64,000 nucleotides of DNA from Mucilaginibacter arboris (GTDB taxonomy: Bacteria > Bacteroidota > Bacteroidia > Sphingobacteriales > Sphingobacteriaceae). Below the pieces are notes generated by a model. The model saw nothing but the letters and a program-made list of their open reading frames with translations, had not been told where the DNA came from and did no database searches. Below are positions 58,480 to 64,000 of this stretch, in pieces. The stretch is from assembly GCF_009754915.1 (NCBI RefSeq), contig NZ_WPIK01000010.1, positions 1 to 64,000 on the forward strand. The letters are read 5' to 3'. Numbering within the stretch: position 1 is the stretch's first letter; every line of letters begins with the position of its first letter. Made by a program: the position numbers and the translations under genes.

Positions 58480-58683
58480 TCAGTGCCTTTCACGTTTAAC
58501 ATAAACAAAATTGAAGCATTTATCGCAGCGGTAACGTTTTAAAGGCAACCAGAAAAATAAATATTTTACTATCCAGCCACGCGAAATACGATGATGAAGT
58601 TCGGTATGGCAATGCGGACAATAATAAACTTGTTTATTATTGTAAAAAGCGTATTTGCTAAATGGCGGTAATAAGTTTTCCAT
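58480..58683 (-). CDS. small zinc-ribbon membrane protein
   Basis: 67 residues. CPHC ... CDKC pair (YYCPHCHTELHHRISRGWIVKYLFFWLPLKRYRCDKCFNFVYV) with a short hydrophobic segment between. Looks like a zinc-ribbon anchored at the membrane. No family recognised. Alone on its strand next to the MITE. Confidence 0.55.
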   Translation of the reverse strand: MENLLPPFSKYAFYNNKQVYYCPHCHTELHHRISRGWIVKYLFFWLPLKRYRCDKCFNFVYVKRERH

Positions 58684-58786
58684 AAAAATAAGTAGTGTTT
58701 AACTACTCCTAATTCAGGGAACAATCGGTTAATTGAAAATAAAAAAACGGCCTTGACCCAAAATTATTTTTATTGATTGCTGTAAC

Positions 58787-58810
58787 ATTTTTAGGGTATA
58801 AAAGAAGCAT
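58787..58810 (+). repeat. bipartite motif copy upstream of the glucokinase gene
   Basis: ATTTTTAGGGTATAAAAG then AAGCAT, 120 bases before the start codon. Confidence 0.8.
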
Positions 58811-58904
58811 AGGTCATTCAAATATTTTAATCATTTTGAATTTATTAACAAACAGAAAATAACCTGCATTGTAATTAAATGTAGCCGAGTTAATAGAATA
58901 ATAT

Positions 58905-58912
58905 TACTTTTC
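58905..58912 (+). promoter_or_regulatory. possible -7 box TACTTTTC for the glucokinase gene
   Basis: One mismatch to TAnnTTTG, 17 bases before the ATG. Confidence 0.3.
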
Positions 58913-58929
58913 GGAAATTTTTCTCAACA

Positions 58930-59661
58930 ATGCAAAATTCTTCTGACCTTAAAAAAATTCTTTCTATCGATATTGGTGGTTCGCATATTAAAGCCACTGT
59001 TTTGGATGCAGAAGGAAACACACTCAAAGCCTACGAAAAAGTACAAACCCCAAGCCCTGCTTCCCCGGAAAATCTTATCGAAGCGGTTAAAACGCTAACT
59101 AAAGATTTCCCGGAATATGATCATATTTCTGCCGGTTTTCCTGGTTATGTTAAAAATGGTACTGTTTTTACGGCACCAAATTTAGGGACAGATTTATGGA
59201 AAAACACCAACTTACAGGAGTTACTTAAAAAGAACTTAGGTAAGGATGCTATTGTAGTTAACGATGCCGATATGCAGGGAATGGGCGTGATCAATGGAAA
59301 AGGTTTCGAAATGGTTATTACGCTTGGTACTGGTTTTGGCACCGCTTTATTTAATGATGGTAAATTGCTTCCGCATTTGGAACTGGCACATCTCCCAATT
59401 AAAAAAACAACTACTTACGATGAGTATTTAGGCGATAAAGCATTACACGAAATTGGCAATGGCAGATGGAACAAACGTGTCAAAAAAGTGCTCGACATCT
59501 TTAGTACCGTTTTTAACTATGATTTTCTATACATTGGAGGAGGAAATTCTACCAAGATCGATTTTAAATTAGATGATAATATTAAGATTGTATCTAACCG
59601 TGAAGGCATTAAAGGAGGCCCGCGGTTGTGGCAGCAAGATGAAAATGTACTTCATAAATAA
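58930..59661 (+). CDS. polyphosphate glucokinase-type ROK sugar kinase
   Basis: 243 residues, shorter than classical ROK kinases but normal for the PPGK branch. N-terminal phosphate loop LSIDIGGSHIKATVLDAEGN, SAGFPGYVKNGTVFTAPNLGTDLW, catalytic Asp in VVNDADMQGMG, GTGFGTALFNDGKL and YIGGGNSTKI. Phosphorylates glucose with polyphosphate and/or ATP; donor cannot be settled. It opens the run of sugar-phosphate genes (transketolase follows by about 50 bases). Confidence 0.85.
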   Translation: MQNSSDLKKILSIDIGGSHIKATVLDAEGNTLKAYEKVQTPSPASPENLIEAVKTLTKDFPEYDHISAGFPGYVKNGTVFTAPNLGTDLWKNTNLQELLKKNLGKDAIVVNDADMQGMGVINGKGFEMVITLGTGFGTALFNDGKLLPHLELAHLPIKKTTTYDEYLGDKALHEIGNGRWNKRVKKVLDIFSTVFNYDFLYIGGGNSTKIDFKLDDNIKIVSNREGIKGGPRLWQQDENVLHK

Positions 59662-59709
59662 CACAAAAACAGTTCTTAAACCTTTTAATTAATAATTACA
59701 ATTTAAATA

Positions 59710-61716
59710 ATGAATGTAGAAGCAAAAAACGTTGAACAATTGGGTATTGATACGGTAAGGGTGTTATCGGTTGATGCTGTTCAAAAAGCTAACTCCGGCC
59801 ATCCAGGCGCGCCTATGGGACTTGCATCTGTCGGACATGTTTTATGGTCTGAAGCTATGAATTACAGCCCGGGAAATCCTGAATGGGCAAACCGCGATCG
59901 TTTTATTCTTTCTAACGGCCACGCTTGTATGTTGCAATATTGCTATTTGCATCTTACAGGTTATGATTTATCGTTGGACGACCTGAAAAATTTCCGTCAG
60001 TTAAACAGTAAAACTGCCGGCCACCCGGAATATGGCCTGGCCCCCGGCATCGATGTTACCACGGGCCCTTTAGGACAGGGCTTTGCAAATGGTATTGGTT
60101 TCGCCATCGGCCAGAAACATTTGGCCGGCCGTTACAATAAACCTGGACATCATATCTTTGACTATAAAATTTTCGCTATTTGCAGTGATGGCGATTTAAT
60201 GGAAGGCGTAACTTCCGAAGCTGCTTCCCTTGCCGCACAATTAGAGTTGGGCAACCTGATCTATTTGTATGATGACAACCACATTTCGATTGAAGGCGAT
60301 ACCGATATTACTTTTACAGAAGATGTGGCCGCACGTTTTGAAGCTTACGGCTGGCATGTACAAGTGGTAGAAGATGGCAATGATATTAATGCAATAAAAA
60401 ATGCCGTACACAATGCTAAAATCGAGATCCGTAAACCTTCGCTGATTAAAATCCGTACGCATATTGCCTACGGTAGCCCGAATAAAGTAGATACAGCGGG
60501 TGCACATGGTTCTCCGCTTGGCGAAAAAGAAGTTCGGTTGGTTAAAGAAGGTATGGGTTTTGATCCGGACCAGTTTTTCGTAGTGCCAAAAGAAGTATCC
60601 GATTATTACCTGGAATGCGGAAAAAAAGGTACCGAGAAAGAGCAAAAATGGAACGAGCAGTACGAAGCCTACAAAAAGGAGTTTCCGGAACTTGCCGCAG
60701 AATATGAACTTTTAAGCAGCGGAAACCTGCCAGAAGGCTGGAAAGACGGCATTCCGGTTTTTAAAGCCGAAGAAGGTAAGATCGCTACCCGTAAAGCCTC
60801 CGGTAAAGTACTGAATGCCATTGCAGCTAAATTGCCAGGTTTAATTGGTGGTTCTGCGGATCTTTCGCCTTCAACAGATACGAACCTTGATAAATACGAA
60901 TCTTTTACGGCAGAAGACCGGACCGGAAGGAACTTCCATTTCGGTATTCGCGAACACGCTATGGGTTCTGCCTTAAACGGTATGGCCTTAACTAAAGGGA
61001 TTATTCCTTATGGCGCCACTTTCCTGATCTTTTCTGAATATATGCGTCCGCCGATACGTTTGGCAGCTATCATGAAAATTAATCCTATCTTTATTTATAC
61101 CCACGATAGTATTGGTTTAGGTGAGGACGGAACTACGCACCAACCGGTAGAACAATTAATTTCTTTACGTTCTATTCCGAACATTACTTTAATCCGGCCA
61201 GCGGATGCCAATGAAACCGCACAGGCCTGGCGCGTGGCAATAGAACATAAAGGCGGGCCGGTAGTATTGGTATTAACCAGACAAGGTTTGCCAACTATCG
61301 ATCAGGATAAATATGCCAAGGCAGAAAATGTAGAAAAAGGGGCTTATATTTTGTCTGATGCCGAAAATCCGAAATTGTTGTTGATTGCAACAGGTTCTGA
61401 GGTTGCTTTGGTAATGGATGCACAGGCAAAACTAAAAGAACAAGGTATTGCTGCCCGTGTAATCAGTATGCCATCCTGGGAATTATTTGAAAAACAGGAT
61501 GCAGCCTATAAAGAACAAGTATTGCCAAAAGGATTGAAAAAACGTTTGGCAGTAGAAGCCGGTTCTACTTTGGGCTGGCATAAATATATAACAGACGAAG
61601 GTGATGTAATTGGCATGCACAGCTTTGGTGAATCTGCCCCTGCCGAAGAATTGTTTAAAGTTTTCGGCTTTACGGTAGATAACGTGGTGGAAAAAGCAAA
61701 AGCCTTACTTGCATAA
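59710..61716 (+). CDS. tkt: transketolase
   Basis: 668 residues, full length. Thiamine diphosphate motif GDGDLMEGVTSEAASLAAQLELGNLIYLYDDN; N-terminal DAVQKANSGHPGAPMGLA; catalytic HGSPLG; middle-domain FGIREHAMGSALNGMAL and DSIGLGEDGTTHQPVEQL; C-terminal GSTLGWHKYI. Transfers two-carbon units in the non-oxidative pentose phosphate pathway. Followed by rpiB and tal, forming a dedicated operon. Confidence 0.97.
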   Translation: MNVEAKNVEQLGIDTVRVLSVDAVQKANSGHPGAPMGLASVGHVLWSEAMNYSPGNPEWANRDRFILSNGHACMLQYCYLHLTGYDLSLDDLKNFRQLNSKTAGHPEYGLAPGIDVTTGPLGQGFANGIGFAIGQKHLAGRYNKPGHHIFDYKIFAICSDGDLMEGVTSEAASLAAQLELGNLIYLYDDNHISIEGDTDITFTEDVAARFEAYGWHVQVVEDGNDINAIKNAVHNAKIEIRKPSLIKIRTHIAYGSPNKVDTAGAHGSPLGEKEVRLVKEGMGFDPDQFFVVPKEVSDYYLECGKKGTEKEQKWNEQYEAYKKEFPELAAEYELLSSGNLPEGWKDGIPVFKAEEGKIATRKASGKVLNAIAAKLPGLIGGSADLSPSTDTNLDKYESFTAEDRTGRNFHFGIREHAMGSALNGMALTKGIIPYGATFLIFSEYMRPPIRLAAIMKINPIFIYTHDSIGLGEDGTTHQPVEQLISLRSIPNITLIRPADANETAQAWRVAIEHKGGPVVLVLTRQGLPTIDQDKYAKAENVEKGAYILSDAENPKLLLIATGSEVALVMDAQAKLKEQGIAARVISMPSWELFEKQDAAYKEQVLPKGLKKRLAVEAGSTLGWHKYITDEGDVIGMHSFGESAPAEELFKVFGFTVDNVVEKAKALLA

Positions 61717-61724
61717 ATTTAACC

Positions 61725-61805
61725 GGTAAAAGAAGCATCGCCTCACCCTAGCCCTCTCCAAAAGAGAGGTAGCAGGCCAATGCTTCTTTTATCAACCTAA
61801 AATTA
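61725..61805. repeat. composite of inverted motif copies around a GAGAGG hairpin
   Basis: GGTAAAAGAAGCAT (61725-61738), then CCTCACCCTAGCC and a hairpin CCTCTC ... GAGAGG (61753-61769), then ATGCTTCTTTTATC (61780-61793) with ACCTAAAATTA. The whole forms one nested inverted repeat between tkt and rpiB, with the last A-tract seven bases before the rpiB start. The hairpin core resembles a dispersed element common in AT-rich Bacteroidota. Confidence 0.65.
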
Positions 61806-61811
61806 ACATCA

Positions 61812-62255
61812 ATGAAAGTTGGAATTTCGGCAGATCATGGCGGTTTTGAGTTAAAGGAAATGCTGCGGGATTATTTAAAAGGTTTAGGTCATGAAGTAAC
61901 AGATTTCGGTGCACAATCATTGGTTCAGTTAGATGATTTTCCTGATTATGTAATTCCGATGGCAAGAGCTGTAGCAAATAAGGAAGTAGAGCGCGGCATT
62001 GCCGTTTGCGGAAGCGGCGTTGGTGCCTGCATTGCTGCCAATAAAGTTCATGGCGTTCGGGCAGCTTTAATTACCGATCATTTTTCTGCCCATCAGGGTG
62101 TGGAAGATGATAATATGAATGTGATGGCCATTGGCGGCCGTGTTGTTGGTTTCAATGTGGCCCAGGAGCTGGTAAACTCCTTTTTAAAAGCAGCGTTTAT
62201 TGGGGCAGAACGACATTTACGGCGCCTGGACAAAGTAGATCAAATAGATAAATAA
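61812..62255 (+). CDS. rpiB: ribose 5-phosphate isomerase B
   Basis: 147 residues. ISADHGGFELKEMLRDYLKGLGHEVTDFG at the start, active-site Cys in GIAVCGSGVGACIAANKVHGVRAAL, then DDNMNVMAIGGRVVGFNVAQELV. Interconverts ribose and ribulose 5-phosphate. Second gene of the pentose phosphate operon, 19 bases before tal. Confidence 0.96.
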   Translation: MKVGISADHGGFELKEMLRDYLKGLGHEVTDFGAQSLVQLDDFPDYVIPMARAVANKEVERGIAVCGSGVGACIAANKVHGVRAALITDHFSAHQGVEDDNMNVMAIGGRVVGFNVAQELVNSFLKAAFIGAERHLRRLDKVDQIDK

Positions 62256-62274
62256 ACTTTAAAAGATTAAGATC

Positions 62275-63375
62275 ATGTCAAACAGAGTAAAAAAAATACA
62301 CGATTTCGGCCAAAGCGTTTGGCTGGATTTTATTGACCGTAAAATAATGGATACGGGACAATTGCAAAAACTGATTACTGAAGATGGTGTAAGAGGCGTA
62401 ACCTCGAACCCTGCAATCTTTGAAAAAGCTTTCAGCAGCAGTTCTGATTATGATGAAGACATTGCCAAATTAGCTAAAGAAGGCAAAAGCAACGATGATA
62501 TTTTTTACGGCGTTGCGGTAGAAGATATCAAACGTGCCGCAGATCTATTTATGCAGGTTTACGAAGATGAAGTAAAAGGCGCTGATGGTTATGTAAGCCT
62601 GGAAGTATCGCCGCGTTTGGCTTTGGATACCGAAGGAACAACCAAACAAGCATTAGAACTTTGGAAAGCTGTTCATAAAGATAATGTGATGATCAAAATT
62701 CCGGCAACAAAAGAAGGCTTACCGGCCATTCAAAAATGTATCAGCGAAGGTTTGAACATCAATGTTACCCTGCTTTTTGGTTTAGAAAGATATGAAGCCG
62801 TTACCGAAGCTTATATTGCAGGCTTGGAAGAACGTGCAGCTGCAGGTAAAACAATAGAATATGTTTCTTCTGTTGCCAGTTTCTTTTTAAGCCGGATTGA
62901 CGTTTTGGTTGATCCTTTGCTGAAAGAAAAAGGTTTAGATAATTTAAAAGGAGAAGTAGCAATTGCATCTGCAAAAAAAGCTTATGAAATCTACAAACGT
63001 GTTTTCAGCAGCGAACGCTTTAAAAAGCTGGAAGAAAAAGGCGCAAAACCACAACGTTTGCTTTGGGCAAGTACCGGAAGCAAAGATCCTGCTTTTTCTG
63101 ATGTAAAATATGTAGAAGCTTTAATCGGCCCTGATACGGTAGATACGATCCCGATGGAAACACTGGAAGCTTTCCGCGATCATGGAAATGCAGCTAATAC
63201 TTTAGAAGAAGGTTTAGATAAAGCAAACGAAGTTTTAACAAAGATAAAAGAAGCAGGTATTAATATAGATGCCATCACCCAGCAATTAGAAGACGAAGGA
63301 ATTGAAAAATTCAATAAACCTTACGATAAACTGCTGGCCGCAATTGAAGAACAAAAACAAAAAGCATCAGTCTAA
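62275..63375 (+). CDS. tal: transaldolase, long bacterial type
   Basis: 366 residues. GVTSNPAIFEKAFSSSSDYDEDI and VSLEVSPRLALDTEGT near the start; Schiff-base Lys in NVMIKIPATKEGLPAIQKCISEGLNINVTLLFG; VASFFLSRIDVLVDPLL and WASTGSKDPAFSDVKYVEALIGPDTVDTIP. Transfers a three-carbon unit between sugar phosphates. A motif-like GATAAAAGAAGCAG lies in frame at 63243-63256 (KIKEAG), possibly by chance. Confidence 0.95.
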   Translation: MSNRVKKIHDFGQSVWLDFIDRKIMDTGQLQKLITEDGVRGVTSNPAIFEKAFSSSSDYDEDIAKLAKEGKSNDDIFYGVAVEDIKRAADLFMQVYEDEVKGADGYVSLEVSPRLALDTEGTTKQALELWKAVHKDNVMIKIPATKEGLPAIQKCISEGLNINVTLLFGLERYEAVTEAYIAGLEERAAAGKTIEYVSSVASFFLSRIDVLVDPLLKEKGLDNLKGEVAIASAKKAYEIYKRVFSSERFKKLEEKGAKPQRLLWASTGSKDPAFSDVKYVEALIGPDTVDTIPMETLEAFRDHGNAANTLEEGLDKANEVLTKIKEAGINIDAITQQLEDEGIEKFNKPYDKLLAAIEEQKQKASV

Positions 63376-63388
63376 AACCCTGTAAATA

Positions 63389-64000
63389 ATGGAATCAGGG
63401 TTTCGCAAGTTTGTGTTTCTGGATATTGGAGGCGTTTTGCTAACAAATGGCTGGGGGCACGAATCAAGGCAGTTAGCGGCAGAAAAGTTTGGGGTCGATT
63501 ACCAGGAAATGGAAGTTCTGCACAATCTCATATTTAATATTTATGAGATTGGCAGAATAACTTTAGATGAATATCTGGATAACGTTGTTTTTAACAAAAC
63601 CCGCGATTTTACCCGCGAAGATTTTAAATCATTTATGTTTTCAGAATCCAAAGAACTGCCCGATCTGTTGCAATGGCTGGTGGAATGGAAGAAAGACTTT
63701 CCGTTTAAAATCTTTTCGTTAAACAATGAAGGTAAAGAATTAAATGATTACCGGATCAAGAAATTTAAACTGCACCGTTGCTTCGATGGTTTTATCTCCT
63801 CTTGCGAAGTTGGGATGCGGAAACCTGATCCGGGAATATTTAAAATTGCAATGGGGATAACCCAGGCCAGTCCAGAAGATTGTTTTTATTTTGATGACCG
63901 GCTGATGCTTGCCGAGTCGGCACGCTGGACTGGTATGAATAGTTTTCAGCATATTGGATTTGAATCCACAAAAAAGATTTTAGAAGACATTAAAAGTAAT
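63389..64000 (+). CDS. HAD family hydrolase, cut by the window edge
   Basis: Begins at ATG 63389, 14 bases after tal; 204 codons are visible without a stop. HAD motif I is FVFLDIGGVLLTNG (first Asp present, second replaced by Gly), motif III at MRKPDPGIFKIAM, motif IV YFDDRLMLAESARWTGMNS. IFSLNNEG is motif II. Missing the second motif I Asp is unusual for phosphatases (DxD), so activity may differ. The operon position suggests a sugar-phosphate substrate. Confidence 0.8.
   Translation, partial: MESGFRKFVFLDIGGVLLTNGWGHESRQLAAEKFGVDYQEMEVLHNLIFNIYEIGRITLDEYLDNVVFNKTRDFTREDFKSFMFSESKELPDLLQWLVEWKKDFPFKIFSLNNEGKELNDYRIKKFKLHRCFDGFISSCEVGMRKPDPGIFKIAMGITQASPEDCFYFDDRLMLAESARWTGMNSFQHIGFESTKKILEDIKSN

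Noticed and set aside
38839-63256. All KEA-type motif cores in plus-strand genes as true motif copies
   Set aside because: Val/Leu-Lys-Glu-Ala with the preferred AT-rich codons gives the core by itself and these copies mostly lack the A-tract, so I kept them at low confidence and did not rest the argument on them.
1-64000. tRNA or rRNA genes
   Set aside because: No T-loop GGTTCGA-type sequence with a matching acceptor stem and no rRNA-like stretch was found by eye.

Overview
The window is 64 kb of an AT-rich (roughly 37% GC by eye) chromosome from a member of the Bacteroidota, most likely of the Sphingobacteriaceae (Pedobacter/Mucilaginibacter-like). The evidence is a type IX secretion (PorP/SprF) protein next to an adhesin with a gliding-motility C-terminal domain, a SecDF fusion, a Rho with a long low-complexity N-terminal extension, a Tgt lacking the zinc cysteines, few Shine-Dalgarno sites, and TAnnTTTG-type -7 boxes. 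The genus cannot be fixed from sequence alone. I saw no tRNA, rRNA or CRISPR array.

Layout. 0-9.7 kb is accessory and decaying: a P-type ATPase tail, an alpha-glucan phosphorylase, a trehalase pseudogene with one nonsense codon and one frameshift, a DUF983/AraC pair, a TonB-receptor remnant, a two-gene CHAT-protease/Trypco1 module, a secreted dienelactone hydrolase, and MITE-like elements. 9.7-12.7 kb is a T9SS adhesin/PorP cassette. 12.9-13.6 kb is a small gene coupled to a retropepsin-like protease. 13.8-17.4 kb is the fdhD-DUF7009-YdeP-type molybdoenzyme operon. 17.5-23.9 kb holds a histidine-type phosphatase, a TonB receptor and a lipoprotein with a probable beta-helix. 24.4-26 kb is a nested MITE cluster and tiny unknown genes. 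From 26 kb on the window is mostly housekeeping: accD, fbaA, NDH-2, secDF, folA, an M1 peptidase, thyA, ispE, an LptF/LptG-type permease, tgt, an ECF sigma factor, rsmG, dprA, sixA, a PolX/PHP protein, sppA, folK, purS, pssA, rho and pyrF. It ends with a sugar-phosphate cluster (glucokinase, transketolase, rpiB, transaldolase, HAD hydrolase cut by the window edge).

The most striking signal is not a gene. A bipartite motif, ATGCTTCTTTTA-YC followed after 4-5 bases by TAAAAAT, recurs through the whole window on both strands. I counted by eye about 34 exact copies of the 11-mer core AAAAGAAGCAT and about 50 including one-mismatch copies, where chance predicts well under one. Copies lie in intergenic joints, directly before start codons, as inverted pairs forming hairpins after genes, inside MITE-like elements, and in frame inside at least eight genes. 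A second dialect, ATGCTGTTTTTA-YC, shares the architecture. Density, two-part core plus A-tract design, inverted terminator pairs and tolerance inside genes all resemble the DNA uptake sequences of Pasteurellaceae and Neisseriaceae. I propose it as a candidate uptake or genome-architecture signal; spread by mobile elements is the main alternative.
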